Assembly (NCBI RefSeq): GCF_000176915.2
Contig: NC_014844.1
Location: 2,480,001 to 2,544,000 of the forward strand
DNA: 64,000 nt
Direction: 5' to 3'
From: Pseudodesulfovibrio aespoeensis Aspo-2
GTDB taxonomy: Bacteria; Desulfobacterota; Desulfovibrionia; Desulfovibrionales; Desulfovibrionaceae
The number at the start of each line of letters is the position of its first letter. Position 1 is the first letter of the stretch. A program made the position numbers and the translations under genes. The notes under the pieces were generated by a model that saw nothing but the letters and a program-made list of their open reading frames with translations, was not told where the DNA came from and made no database searches. Of the stretch, positions 1 through 8,357 are shown piece by piece.

Positions 1-1030
1 CGGGATTGGCCGGGGTGCAGGCCTTTTTGAACAACGGACACTCATCGGGCCGCTTGATGCCCTTGAGGATGTCGCCGCACTTGCAGCCGGGCAGGGGCGG
101 GACCTCCTTGATGACGATGCCGAACTCCTTCATGGCGTCGAATTGCTCCCACTCGGGACGGATTTCGAGGCCGCTGCCGGGGATGAGGCCGATGCCGCGC
201 CACAGGGCGTCGGACGGCGCGAAAACCGTGTACATGATCTCGCGCGCCTTGGCGTTGCCTCCGTCGCTGACGATGCGGGTGTAGTTGTTGACCACATGGG
301 CCTCGCCCGCGTTGCGCCACTCGACCATCTGGAGCAGCGACTGGAGGATGTCCAGCGGCTCGAACCCGGTGATCACGGCTGACCTGCCATATTTTTCGGC
401 GATGAACTTGTAGGGCTCAAGACCGATGATGGCCGAGACGTGGCCGGGCAGGATGAACGCCTCGATGCCCGCCTTCTCGTCGGCCAGGAGCACGTCCAGG
501 GCGGCGGGCACGGTCTTGTGAAAACAGAGCACCCGCAGGTTCTCGACGCCCTGTTCGCGGGCCATCATCATGGTGGCGGCAATGGTCGGGGCCGTGGTCT
601 CGAAACCCACGCCGATGAAGACCACCAGATCGCCCGGATTCTCACGGGCCAGCTTGATGGTGTCAAAGGGCGAGTAAACGACCTTGACCCTGGCGCCGTC
701 GGCCTGGGCCTTTTTCAGGTTGCGCCCCTGGTGGCCGGGCACGCGCATCAGGTCGCCGAAGGTGGCCATGATGACCTTGTCCCTGCCCGCCAGGTCGAGA
801 AAGGCGTTGACCTCGGACTCGTGGGTGACGCAGACCGGACAGCCAGGACCGCTCAGGTGGACGATCTCGTCCGGCAGCAGCGAGCGCAGACCGCTCTGGA
901 AGATGGCCACCGTGTGGGTGCCGCAGACCTCCATGAAGCGCAACCCGCCCGAGAGCTCGGCGCGCAGCCGCTCCAACACCTTCCCGCACAATTCGGGATC
1001 GCGAAATTTATTCAGCAATTCAAAGCTCAA
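1..1030 (-). CDS. hypD: Hydrogenase maturation protein HypD (3' end beyond window)
   Basis: HypD is the iron-sulfur scaffold that, with HypC, holds the Fe(CN)2CO unit during assembly of the [NiFe]-hydrogenase active site in the cytoplasm. The visible 343 codons read MEVCGTHT (Cys36), GPGCPVC, GFETTAP, GHVSAIIG and, near the cut end, PLPGCKCGD, which are HypD family signatures in the usual order. The family is about 360-380 residues, so only the last few codons are missing. The reading frame has no ATG or GTG before the conserved part and is closed by an upstream TGA. The only fitting start is TTG at 1030, preceded by a G-rich run. No hypC or hypE lies on this side; they could lie beyond the left edge. 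The gene diverges from the glycine-rich/NifX pair. Confidence 0.93.
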   Translation of the reverse strand, partial: MSFELLNKFRDPELCGKVLERLRAELSGGLRFMEVCGTHTVAIFQSGLRSLLPDEIVHLSGPGCPVCVTHESEVNAFLDLAGRDKVIMATFGDLMRVPGHQGRNLKKAQADGARVKVVYSPFDTIKLARENPGDLVVFIGVGFETTAPTIAATMMMAREQGVENLRVLCFHKTVPAALDVLLADEKAGIEAFILPGHVSAIIGLEPYKFIAEKYGRSAVITGFEPLDILQSLLQMVEWRNAGEAHVVNNYTRIVSDGGNAKAREIMYTVFAPSDALWRGIGLIPGSGLEIRPEWEQFDAMKEFGIVIKEVPPLPGCKCGDILKGIKRPDECPLFKKACTPANP

Positions 1031-1267
1031 ACCATCCCCCCCGCATTGAAAGTGTCACCCCGGCCTTGGGGTCAGGACTCTCCATATACCGATTGCATCC
1101 AACGGGCAAACAAAATCCCGGCACGCACGCCTGAACCGAAACATCGCCCCTTTTGCTCCCCCCTGCCGGACACCGGGCAGCAGCCGGACCTCTCAGAAAC
1201 CGGGCCAGCGTCATGACGCCAACGCCTTGAATTACAATATACTATGCCATGATGCTTCCTTTTTTTG

Positions 1268-1281
1268 TGAACATATGTTCA
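1268..1281. promoter_or_regulatory. 14-bp perfect palindrome, candidate operator
   Basis: The sequence TGAACATATGTTCA is a perfect 14-bp palindrome, 9 bp upstream of a TTGACA hexamer and about 115 bp before the glycine-rich gene. TGAA...TTCA arms resemble winged-helix (ArsR-type) operators. The regulator is not in the window, so the assignment is inference. The rest of the 366-bp gap 1031-1396 between hypD and the glycine-rich gene shows no gene. Confidence 0.5.
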
Positions 1282-1289
1282 ATTTACCC

Positions 1290-1317
1290 TTGACACATAG
1301 ACATATGAGCATATCCT
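1290..1317 (+). promoter_or_regulatory. Sigma-70-like promoter for the glycine-rich/NifX-like pair
   Basis: TTGACA at 1290-1295 is followed after 16 bp by TATCCT at 1312-1317. It faces the glycine-rich gene and lies beside the palindrome, a layout typical of a regulated promoter. A partly repeated CATATGAGCATAT string lies in the spacer. Confidence 0.45.
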
Positions 1318-1396
1318 CATTTGTACAGGCCGACCGCGCCGCTGCGCGCGCGGCAACCCGGATTCTCCGGGTTCGGCCCCAACAACGGAGGTCATC

Positions 1397-1843
1397 ATGC
1401 CTTACTGCAACAAACGAGGAGTGAACGGTCCCCGATTCGCGAACACTACCGAGGCCGCCCCCCTGGGCCAGGGAGCCGGATACGGGTTTGGCCGGGGCAA
1501 CTGCCCCGGACGGGGACAGGGAATGGGACGCGGCATGGGCTGCGGCCAGGGACGCAGCTTTGGCCAGGGCTTTGGCAAAGGTTTTGGCCCCGGTGCCATG
1601 ACCGGACAGGGAGTTGCGCGCGGCCAGGGCGCCGACGGCTACGCCTCACAGATCATGAACCGGGCCATGGCCCAGGACATCGCGACCAGCGTTCCGGGCC
1701 AGGGACGCGGATTCGGCAGGGGCTTCGGCTCTGGAACCGGACTTGCGAACGGTCCGGGAAGCGGGGCCGGATTCGGCGCTGGCTGCCAGATCCGGCGCAG
1801 GCGGCGTGCCCGGATATGCACCACCGATCCCGGAAACGTCTAG
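1397..1843 (+). CDS. Glycine-rich small protein of the NifX-neighbour type
   Basis: This 148-residue protein begins MPYCNKRGVNGPRF and is then dominated by GRG, GQG, GFG and GRGMG runs, with a methionine/alanine stretch (IMNRAMAQD) in the middle and an arginine-rich tail (RRRRRAR). Glycine-rich proteins of this kind (DUF5320-like) commonly lie beside dinitrogenase Fe-Mo cofactor (NifX/MTH1175) domain proteins in anaerobes; their function is not established. The start is supported by GGAGG 7 bases upstream. The NifX-like gene follows after 62 bp and is likely co-transcribed. The Arg-rich tail differs in character from the rest and could reflect a frame change near the end. Confidence 0.65.
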   Translation: MPYCNKRGVNGPRFANTTEAAPLGQGAGYGFGRGNCPGRGQGMGRGMGCGQGRSFGQGFGKGFGPGAMTGQGVARGQGADGYASQIMNRAMAQDIATSVPGQGRGFGRGFGSGTGLANGPGSGAGFGAGCQIRRRRRARICTTDPGNV

Positions 1844-1905
1844 GATCGACGCTGCCCTTACCCAGACCATCCTGGCCCCAACAATTCAGCAGAAAGGAGC
1901 ATCCG

Positions 1906-2274
1906 ATGAAAGTGGCAGTGACAAGCGAGGGGCCGACCCTCGATTACCAAGTCGATCCGCGCTTTGGCCGCGCCGGCGGGTTCGTCGTCGTGGACACCGA
2001 GACCATGGAAACCACCTATGTGGACAACGGCAGCTCCCAGGCGCGGCCACAGGGCGCGGGCATCCAGGCCGCCGAGAACGTGGCCAACGCAGGCGCCCAG
2101 GTAGTCCTGACCGGCTATGTCGGCCCCAAGGCGTTCACGGCCCTGGCCGCCGCCAAGATACGGATCGGCCAGGACGTGGACGGCATGACCGTGCGCGAGG
2201 CCGTGGAGAAATACATCCGGGGCGAGGTGGCCATGGCCGACGCCCCCAATGCCCAGGAAGGCGGCAAGCGCTAG
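1906..2274 (+). CDS. NifX/MTH1175-type dinitrogenase iron-molybdenum cofactor domain protein
   Basis: A 122-residue single-domain protein beginning MKVAVTSEGPTLDYQVDPRFGRA, followed by FVVVDTET, the ARPQGAGIQAAE stretch and VVLTGYVGPKAF. This is the pattern of the PF02579 fold, found in NifX, NafY, NifB C-termini and stand-alone MTH1175-like proteins that bind or carry metal clusters. No nitrogenase genes are present here, so a role in nitrogen fixation should not be assumed; in sulfate reducers such proteins also occur beside MinD-like ATPases. An AAAGGAG ribosome site precedes the ATG. It likely shares a transcript with the glycine-rich gene. Confidence 0.85.
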   Translation: MKVAVTSEGPTLDYQVDPRFGRAGGFVVVDTETMETTYVDNGSSQARPQGAGIQAAENVANAGAQVVLTGYVGPKAFTALAAAKIRIGQDVDGMTVREAVEKYIRGEVAMADAPNAQEGGKR

Positions 2275-2408
2275 CAGGCCGCATGCAGTCTCGTTGCCAA
2301 AACGCCAGGTCGGGGTGGAAATGCCATCTTTCCCGGCCCGGCGTGCTTTATTTTTTCCCCGCCTGCTGGTAGGTTGAATCCGCTGGACGCAATGACGCCT
2401 CCGGCCAG

Positions 2409-2458
2409 ATGAACGGTGCCGACCCGATGGGCGGCACTGACCATGAACGGTGCCGACC
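2409..2458 (+). repeat. Short direct repeat before the HD-domain gene
   Basis: ATGAACGGTGCCGACC occurs at 2409-2424 and again at 2443-2458, 34 bp apart, so the two copies are in different frames. The second copy supplies one candidate start for the next gene. The remainder of the gap 2275-2442 shows nothing else. Confidence 0.6.
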
Positions 2459-3108
2459 AACCTGACATGAGCGCTCCCAAGACATCCCCGCCTCCGGGCC
2501 ACGAGTTCCGCTCGCCGCTGCCCGCCCCGCCGCCCGTGGTCTGCGACCCGACCCTCGGTGTCCCGGACGACAGCCGGTGCATGGAGCACTGGAGCGCCTT
2601 TGCCATGCTCGACAATGTGGCCGCCCACAGTCTGGTGGTGGCCCGGGTCGCCACCTTTCTGGCCGCGCGCGCCAGGGAGCTGGGCATGAACGTGGACGTG
2701 CCCACCGTGCGCGCCTCGGCCATGCTCCACGACATCGCCAAGTCCTACTGCATCCGCCACGGCGGCAACCACAGCCAGCTCGGCGGCGCGTGGACCGTGG
2801 CCCTGACCGGCAACCCGGCCATCGCCACCGGCGTCACCCACCACGTCTGCTGGCCCTTTGACATGGATCTGGACAAATATTTCACGCCGTTGGCAGTCAT
2901 CTACGCGGACAAGCGGGTCCGCCACGACACGCTGGTTGGCATCGGGTCCCGCTTTGTGGACCTGAACGACCGGTACGGAGCCACCGACTTCATCCGTGAG
3001 CGGATCGAGTGCACCAGGGCGCAGGCCGTGGAACTCGAAACCCTGCTCTGCGACACCCTCGAGGTAGACCTGAATGCATGTGATTTTGATAGCGGGCGGC
3101 TGGTCTGA
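2443..3108 (+). CDS. HD-domain (HDIG-type) metal-dependent phosphohydrolase
   Basis: A predicted cytosolic phosphohydrolase of about 221 residues. The metal-binding pattern is visible: a histidine in NVAAHSLVVA, the HD pair in AMLHDIAK, then HGGNHSQLGG and THHVCWPF, and the late aspartate in VIYADKRV. Such small HD proteins act on nucleotides or phosphomonoesters, but the substrate cannot be read from sequence. The start is uncertain: ATG 2443, ATG 2467 or GTG 2416 are in frame and none has a good ribosome site; the conserved part begins only around CMEHWSAF. Its last 35 bases overlap ddl, indicating translational coupling within the ddl-waaA-kdsB-carA run. Confidence 0.8.
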   Translation: MNGADQPDMSAPKTSPPPGHEFRSPLPAPPPVVCDPTLGVPDDSRCMEHWSAFAMLDNVAAHSLVVARVATFLAARARELGMNVDVPTVRASAMLHDIAKSYCIRHGGNHSQLGGAWTVALTGNPAIATGVTHHVCWPFDMDLDKYFTPLAVIYADKRVRHDTLVGIGSRFVDLNDRYGATDFIRERIECTRAQAVELETLLCDTLEVDLNACDFDSGRLV

Positions 3109-3988
3109 CGAACGGGAGGTTTCACTCTCAGGAGCCAAAAAGATTCGGACTGCCCTGGAGGAACTGGGACACCGCGTCACCTTCTTCGACCCGGCGCAGG
3201 ATTTTCGCCATCTGGTGCGCACCGCGCGCGAGGCGGATTTCGCCTTCATCAACCTGCACGGCACCCCCGGCGAGGACGGCCTGATCCAGGCCATGCTCGA
3301 CAAGGCGGGCTGCCCGTATCAGGGAGCCGGGGCCGCCGCCTCCTATCTGGCCCTGGACAAGGGGGCGTCCAAAGAGGTCTTCGAGACCCTGGGCATCGAC
3401 ACCCCGCCGTGGCAGTTCATCACCCCCACCCAGGGCGCGGACACGCCGCTGGCGCTGCCGCTGCCGGTTTTCGTCAAGCCCAACAAGGGCGGCTCCAGCC
3501 TGGGCATGAGCCTGGTCCGCACTGCCGGGGAGTTCCCCTCGGCCCTTTCGAAAGTCTTTGCCATGTGCCAGTCCGCCCTGGTGGAAATCTTCATTCCCGG
3601 CGTGGAGCTGACCTGCGCCGTGCTCGGCGACCGCCCCCTGCCCCTGATCATGATCACGCCCAAGGCGGGCGCGCCCTTTTTCGACTATGAAAACAAATAC
3701 GCCGCCGACGGGGCCGAGGAGGTCTGTCCCGCGCCCGTGTCCGACGCGGTCACGCGGCTGGTCCAGGAGCGGATGCTCGCGGCCCACAACGCCCTGGGGC
3801 TGACCGGCTACAGCCGGGGCGACTTCATCCTGGCCGCAGACGGAACCCCGTACCTGCTTGAAATCAACACCCTGCCGGGCATGACCCCCACCAGCCTGCT
3901 GCCGCGCGCCGCCGGGCAGGTGGGCCTCTCCTTTGCCGCCCTGATCAGCGAGCTGATCCGCCTCGGCCTTGAAGAAAGGGGCCGCTAG
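3074..3988 (+). CDS. ddl: D-alanine--D-alanine ligase
   Basis: Joins two D-alanines using ATP to make the dipeptide end of the peptidoglycan stem. The 304-residue length is typical. Visible motifs: N-terminal GGWSDEREVSLSGA, the central VFVKPNKGGSSLGMS ATP-grasp loop, LVEIFIPGVELTCAVLG, and the C-terminal metal site SRGDFILAADGTPYLLEINTLPGMT. It overlaps the HD-domain gene by 35 bp and is followed after one base by the GTG start of waaA, so all are probably on one envelope transcript. Confidence 0.96.
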   Translation: MHVILIAGGWSDEREVSLSGAKKIRTALEELGHRVTFFDPAQDFRHLVRTAREADFAFINLHGTPGEDGLIQAMLDKAGCPYQGAGAAASYLALDKGASKEVFETLGIDTPPWQFITPTQGADTPLALPLPVFVKPNKGGSSLGMSLVRTAGEFPSALSKVFAMCQSALVEIFIPGVELTCAVLGDRPLPLIMITPKAGAPFFDYENKYAADGAEEVCPAPVSDAVTRLVQERMLAAHNALGLTGYSRGDFILAADGTPYLLEINTLPGMTPTSLLPRAAGQVGLSFAALISELIRLGLEERGR

Positions 3989-3989
3989 C

Positions 3990-5273
3990 GTGGTCTCTGC
4001 CGTCAGCGCGGCCCTGGCCGCCTACGACGCCCTCTGGAAGTGCGCCATCCCGCTACTCAAGCTCAACCACCGGCTGCGCGACGGCTGGGACCAGCGCACC
4101 CTGACGGGCGGCCTGCCTGCCCAGGCCCACCTCTGGGTCCAGGCGGCCAGCGGCGGCGAGGCGTATCTGGCCTGGGAGGTGCTCAAGGGACTTGTCTCGC
4201 CGCCGGGCCAGCCCCTGCGCGTGCTCGCCACCTCGACCACCCGGCAGGGATACGAGACCCTGTGCCGAGCCGCGGACGACATAGCCGGGCGCAAGACCGG
4301 CGTGGCCGTGCAGCCCTGGTATTTCCCCCTGGACGCGCCTTCGATCATGCGCCGGGCCGTGGCCCGGGTCCGGCCCGACTGCGCCCTGATCCTCGAAACC
4401 GAGCTGTGGCCGGGTTTTCTCGATGCCTGCCGCAGGCACGGTACGCGCGTCCTGCTGGCCAACGGGCGCATGACCACCCGGAGCCTGGGCGGCTATCTGG
4501 CCTGGCCCGCCCTGTTCCGCGCCCTGGGACCGGATCGGATCATGGCCGTGTCAGGGACCGACGCCAGCCGCTTTGCCACCCTATTCGGTCGCGAGCGCGT
4601 CCAGATCATGCCCAACATCAAGTTCGACCGCATGGCCGCAGCCAGACCCTCGACCCGCAAGGACAACCCCCTCAGCCACGTGATCCCGGCCAAGGCGCAA
4701 TTCGTGGTCTTCGGCTCGGTGCGCAAGGAGGAACTGGCCGAGGCGACCGGACTGGCCGCCGACCTGCTGCGGACCAGACCCTCAGCCATCATCGGCCTGT
4801 TTCCGCGCCACATGCACCACATCCCCCTGTGGCACAAGGCGCTCGACCGGGCCGGACTGACCTGCGCCCTGCGCTCCGGCCTGACCGACCCGGCTGCGCC
4901 CGGCACCGTGGTGCTCTGGGACACGTTCGGCGAGCTGGTCCCGGCCTACGGCCTTGCCAAGGCGGCCTTTGTGGGCGGCTCCCTCGCGCCGGTGGGCGGG
5001 CAGAATTTCCTGGAGCCCATCACCTGCGGCGTGACCCCGGTCATCGGGCCGCACTGGAAGAACTTCGCCTGGGTCGGCAGTGAGATATTCGACACCGGGC
5101 TGGCCGTGCGGGCAGCCGGTCGGGCCGCCGCCCTGGCCGCCCTGCTCCGGCTCCTTGACGAAACGCCCCGGCGTGCCGATGTATCGGCCAGGGGCCAGGC
5201 CTACATCGCGGACCGCCAGGGCGGCGCGATGGCCGTGCGCAAACAGGTTGCCGATTTTCTCAATAAGGATTAA
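3990..5273 (+). CDS. waaA: 3-deoxy-D-manno-octulosonic acid (Kdo) transferase
   Basis: Transfers Kdo from CMP-Kdo to lipid A on the inner face of the cytoplasmic membrane, the first step of LPS core assembly. The N-terminal half has the family catalytic glutamate region (VQAASGGEAYLA), ETELWPGFLDACRRHG and LANGRMT; the C-terminal half has VFGSVRKEE, GLFPRHMHHIPLW and the sugar-nucleotide region GGSLAPVGGQNFLEPITCGVTPVIGPH. A GTG at 3990 has AAAGGGG 9 bases upstream and is preferred; TTG 3969 would overlap ddl. The CMP-Kdo donor is made by the next gene product, KdsB, so donor synthesis and transfer are neighbours. Confidence 0.94.
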   Translation: MVSAVSAALAAYDALWKCAIPLLKLNHRLRDGWDQRTLTGGLPAQAHLWVQAASGGEAYLAWEVLKGLVSPPGQPLRVLATSTTRQGYETLCRAADDIAGRKTGVAVQPWYFPLDAPSIMRRAVARVRPDCALILETELWPGFLDACRRHGTRVLLANGRMTTRSLGGYLAWPALFRALGPDRIMAVSGTDASRFATLFGRERVQIMPNIKFDRMAAARPSTRKDNPLSHVIPAKAQFVVFGSVRKEELAEATGLAADLLRTRPSAIIGLFPRHMHHIPLWHKALDRAGLTCALRSGLTDPAAPGTVVLWDTFGELVPAYGLAKAAFVGGSLAPVGGQNFLEPITCGVTPVIGPHWKNFAWVGSEIFDTGLAVRAAGRAAALAALLRLLDETPRRADVSARGQAYIADRQGGAMAVRKQVADFLNKD

Positions 5274-5294
5274 CAACCCTCTGCACGAGACGAG

Positions 5295-6035
5295 ATGAGC
5301 ATATTCCCCGAGTGTCACGGAATCATCCCGGCGAGGTACGAATCCTCCCGGTTTCCGGGCAAGCCCCTGGTCGAGATCAAGGGCAGGCCCATGTTCTGGC
5401 ACGTCCACAACCGGGCCAGCCGCTGCCCGCAGCTTGGCAGCGTCACCCTGGCCACGGACGATGCGCGCATCTTTGACGCCGCCCGCAGGCTCGATGTGCC
5501 GGTGGTCATGACCGGCAGCCACCACCAGAGCGGCACGGACCGGGTGCTGGAGGCCGCGCAGCTGCTCGGCATCGCGCCCGATGCCGTGGTGGTCAACATC
5601 CAGGGCGACGAGCCCTGCCTTGAGCCGGAGATGCTGACCGAACTGTTGACCCCGTTCAGGTCGCCCGGAGTGCGCGTGGCCACGCTGGCCACACCCATCG
5701 GCCCGGACAAGGCGGGATCGCCGGACCGCGTCAAGGTGGTCCGGGCGCGCAATGGCCGGGCGCTCTATTTCTCGCGCGCCGTGGTCCCCTATGACCGGGA
5801 CGCCGCGCCCGGAGGCTATCTGCTCCATATCGGACTGTACGCCTTTCGCATGGAGGCCCTACGACGATTCGGGCAGCTTGAGCCTAGCCCGCTCGAACTG
5901 CGGGAAAAACTCGAACAGCTCCGCCTGCTCGAAGACGGCATGGACATTTACGTGACCGAGACGAGGCACGCCTGCCACGGGGTGGACAGGCCCGACGACC
6001 TCGAAATAGTGAAGCATATTCTGGAGAACGACTGA
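5295..6035 (+). CDS. kdsB: CMP-Kdo synthetase (3-deoxy-manno-octulosonate cytidylyltransferase)
   Basis: Activates Kdo with CTP to CMP-Kdo, the donor used by WaaA encoded just upstream. The 246-residue protein starts with the nucleotidyltransferase signature [16 protein letters not shown], then [15 protein letters not shown] and VVNIQGDEP (metal-binding Asp), and later HIGLYAFR and LEQLRLLE, all characteristic of KdsB. Its stop codon overlaps the carA start by one base (TGATG). Confidence 0.96.
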   Translation: MSIFPECHGIIPARYESSRFPGKPLVEIKGRPMFWHVHNRASRCPQLGSVTLATDDARIFDAARRLDVPVVMTGSHHQSGTDRVLEAAQLLGIAPDAVVVNIQGDEPCLEPEMLTELLTPFRSPGVRVATLATPIGPDKAGSPDRVKVVRARNGRALYFSRAVVPYDRDAAPGGYLLHIGLYAFRMEALRRFGQLEPSPLELREKLEQLRLLEDGMDIYVTETRHACHGVDRPDDLEIVKHILEND

Positions 6036-7159
6036 TGAAAGCAATCCTGGCCCTTGAAGACGGCACCATATTCAGGGGAACGAGTTTCACCGGCCAAGGC
6101 GAGGCCAGCGGCGAGGTCATCTTCAACACCGGCATGACCGGCTATCAGGAGATCCTGACCGACCCCTCCTACACCGGGCAGATGGTCGTCATGACCTACC
6201 CGCTCATCGGCAACTACGGCGTCAACCCCGACGACGTGGAGTCCAGCAAGGTCCAGGCGGCGGGATTCATCGTCAAGGAGTGCTGCAAGAAGCCGAGCAA
6301 CTGGCGCGCCACCATGTCGCTGCCTGAGTACCTGGCCCAGGCCGGAGTCATGGGCATCGAGGGCATAGACACCCGCGCCCTGACCCGCCACCTGCGCATC
6401 CACGGCGCCCAGCGGGGCTTCATGGCCACCGGCGACGCCAAGCCCGACGAGCTGGTGGACCGGGCCAGAGCCATCGAAAGCATGGAAGGACTCAATCTGG
6501 CCGACCGCGTCTCCTGCGACAAGCCCTACACCTGGGACGGCAAAGGCCCGGTCTTTATCGACAATCTCACTGATTTTTCCTGGGCGGGCACCGGCCCGAA
6601 ACTCGTGGTCTACGACTTCGGCATCAAATGGAACATCCTGCGGCTGCTGGCCGGGCAGGGGTTCGACATGCTGATGGTCCCCTCCTGCTTCAGCGCGGCC
6701 CAGGTGCGCGATCTGGGCCCGGACGCGGTGTTCCTGTCCAACGGCCCCGGCGACCCCGCCGCCGTGAGTTCGGCGGTGGAAGCGACCCGCGATCTGGCCA
6801 CCGATCTGCCCCTGGCTGGCATCTGCCTGGGCCACCAGATCCTCGGCCTGGCCATGGGCGGCAAGACCTTCAAGCTCAAGTTCGGCCACCATGGCTGCAA
6901 CCATCCGGTCATGGACCTGCACACCGAGAAAATCGAAATCTCCTCCCAGAACCACGGCTTTTGCGTGGACATCAAGGGGTTGAATTTTCTCGAAGCCACG
7001 CATATGAATCTCAATGACAGAACCCTCGAAGGGTTCAGGCACCGGGACAAGCCGCTGCTGGCCATCCAGCACCATCCCGAGGCCGGCCCAGGCCCTCACG
7101 ACAGCCGCTATTTCTTTGCGCGTTTTCGTGATATGGTCAGGGACAGCACCGGAAAATAG
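6035..7159 (+). CDS. carA: Carbamoyl-phosphate synthase small subunit (glutaminase)
   Basis: Hydrolyses glutamine and feeds ammonia to CarB for carbamoyl phosphate used in arginine and pyrimidine synthesis. The 374-residue protein has the N-terminal CarA domain ([38 protein letters not shown]) and a C-terminal class I amidotransferase with the nucleophile in [12 protein letters not shown] and the His/Glu pair in [14 protein letters not shown]. It is translationally coupled to kdsB. carB is not in the window. pyrF and gmk lie about 30 kb away on the other strand. Confidence 0.96.
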   Translation: MKAILALEDGTIFRGTSFTGQGEASGEVIFNTGMTGYQEILTDPSYTGQMVVMTYPLIGNYGVNPDDVESSKVQAAGFIVKECCKKPSNWRATMSLPEYLAQAGVMGIEGIDTRALTRHLRIHGAQRGFMATGDAKPDELVDRARAIESMEGLNLADRVSCDKPYTWDGKGPVFIDNLTDFSWAGTGPKLVVYDFGIKWNILRLLAGQGFDMLMVPSCFSAAQVRDLGPDAVFLSNGPGDPAAVSSAVEATRDLATDLPLAGICLGHQILGLAMGGKTFKLKFGHHGCNHPVMDLHTEKIEISSQNHGFCVDIKGLNFLEATHMNLNDRTLEGFRHRDKPLLAIQHHPEAGPGPHDSRYFFARFRDMVRDSTGK

Positions 7160-7203
7160 ACCGCCCAGGCGGAAACCGGCACCACAGCAAAGAGCAGGTA
7201 CGC

Positions 7204-8007
7204 ATGTCCTCAGAACTGGTCAAAGCTCGAAAAAAACTGAACTCGGTCACCACCATGCTCAAAAAGGGCAAGTACATGACCGCCATCCAGGGGATTCATG
7301 ACGGCCTCATCCTGCTGCTCAAGACCCCGACCATCAAGTCCGAGCGAGACGAGTTCGAGGAACTCCTGAAAAAGGTCACCTACAGCCTCAGCACCGACGC
7401 CGAGCTGCGCAAGCTCTACCCCCTGGTCATCAGCTACGAGCCGGGCAAGGAGCGCGCCCTGCTCGACGCCATGCGCGAACTTTTGCAGGAATTGCAGAAG
7501 GTTCTCAACGAAGAGGTCCAGGATGACATGCAGGCCATTCTGGGCAGAAAGCGGGACGGGCTCGACGCGGGCCAGAGCCTCCTGGATCAGGAGGACTGGG
7601 ACGGGGCCAAGGAGCTTTTCGATGCCCTGGTCAAGGAGTTCGGCAGCGACACGGACCTCAAGGCCGACATCGCCGACCGCTACCTCAACGCGGGCCGGTT
7701 CAAGGAAGCCTTTCACATGCTCGACGACGCGTTGCGGGACGACCCCAACGCCATACACCTGTACAACCGAATCGGCATGGTCCTGCGCAAGATGAAGGAC
7801 TATGACACGGCGGAAAAGTACTATCTCAAGGCCCTCAGCCTGAGCCACAGCGACGAATATCTGCACTACAACGTGGGTCGCCTCTATTACGACTGGCGTA
7901 AATGGGCCAAGATGGCCAAGGCCGCCGAGGCCGCGGTCAGCCTCAACCCCGACTTTGCCGAAGCCGTCAAGATGCTCAAATTCGCCAGAAAGAAAATGGC
8001 CGAATAG
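7204..8007 (+). CDS. Tetratricopeptide repeat protein
   Basis: A 267-residue soluble protein without signal peptide or membrane segment. The N-terminal half is helical and lysine-rich (KARKKLNSVTTMLKKGKY); the C-terminal half carries about three TPR-type repeats, seen in DWDGAKELFDALVKEF, GRFKEAFHMLDDALRDDPNAIHLYNRIG and DYDTAEKYYLKALSLS. TPR arrays bind other proteins; no catalytic motif is visible. It follows carA after 44 bp and ends at a strong terminator, so it closes the ddl-carA run. The partner is unknown. Confidence 0.8.
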   Translation: MSSELVKARKKLNSVTTMLKKGKYMTAIQGIHDGLILLLKTPTIKSERDEFEELLKKVTYSLSTDAELRKLYPLVISYEPGKERALLDAMRELLQELQKVLNEEVQDDMQAILGRKRDGLDAGQSLLDQEDWDGAKELFDALVKEFGSDTDLKADIADRYLNAGRFKEAFHMLDDALRDDPNAIHLYNRIGMVLRKMKDYDTAEKYYLKALSLSHSDEYLHYNVGRLYYDWRKWAKMAKAAEAAVSLNPDFAEAVKMLKFARKKMAE

Positions 8008-8033
8008 CCGGACAGCACCTCACGACCCTTTAT

Positions 8034-8066
8034 AAATGGCGGCCCAGGCCGCCATTTGTCTTTACA
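8034..8066 (+). terminator. Intrinsic terminator after the TPR gene
   Basis: A perfect 10-bp stem AAATGGCGGC/GCCGCCATTT with a 4-base loop (8034-8057) is followed by GTCTTT. It sits 26 bp after the TPR stop codon. Confidence 0.8.
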
Positions 8067-8122
8067 GGTTGACAACTCCCTGGTAGACACCCCTTCCCCT
8101 TTCCGGGGAGTGGGAGAAACGC

Positions 8123-8236
8123 ATGAATTACTGGTCGGAATTAGGATGGATGGCCGTACCGATGAGCGGAATCGAGATCGGTTTCGCGCTGCTTATGTGC
8201 TACATCTCGCATGTCATGGACAAGAAAAAAGGGTGA
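8123..8236 (+). CDS. 37-residue predicted membrane peptide
   Basis: A short frame encoding 37 residues that starts MNYWSELGWMAVPMSG, continues through a hydrophobic helix-length segment (IEIGFALLMCYISHVM) and ends in a basic tail DKKKG. The ATG is preceded by GGGAG at ideal spacing (about 7 bases), which is the main reason to call it. The topology suggested is one membrane span with a positively charged cytoplasmic end. It lies between the terminator of the upstream run and a strong hairpin before the flavoprotein gene. No family is recognised. Confidence 0.55.
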   Translation: MNYWSELGWMAVPMSGIEIGFALLMCYISHVMDKKKG

Positions 8237-8272
8237 TCGGACGGTGCGCCGTCCCTGCGCCCGGCGCACCCC

Positions 8273-8307
8273 TTTTCCCTTGACCCCGCGCCGGGGTCAG
8301 GGGAAAA
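8273..8307. terminator. 16-bp hairpin between the small membrane gene and the flavoprotein gene
   Basis: TTTTCCCTTGACCCCG pairs with CGGGGTCAGGGGAAAA across a 3-base loop, with one G-T wobble. The T-run of the left arm makes it look like a minus-strand terminator; on the plus strand it has only CGTTT after it, so it may act as an attenuator or leader structure. Two smaller hairpins lie at 8240-8267. Confidence 0.55.
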
Positions 8308-8357
8308 CGTTTCATGGGCGGCCCATTTCGGCCCGGCCCGAAACCCTGCGGCGCGGC

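Noticed and set aside
440-1216. A 258-residue open frame on the plus strand opposite hypD
   Set aside because: It is antisense to a gene with clear HypD motifs, has no recognisable domain and reflects the GC-rich codon pattern of the real gene.
1321-2274. A single long frame joining the region upstream of the NifX-like gene to it
   Set aside because: The upstream part is the out-of-frame shadow of the glycine-rich gene. The NifX-like fold starts at its own ATG 1906 with an AAAGGAG site.
1906-2274. Assigning nitrogen fixation to the NifX-like gene
   Set aside because: No nifHDK, nifB or nifEN is present and the domain is common in stand-alone proteins of anaerobes.
8069-8100. Promoter from TTGACA at 8069 for the small membrane gene
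   Set aside because: No acceptable -10 hexamer is found at 15-19 bp spacing.
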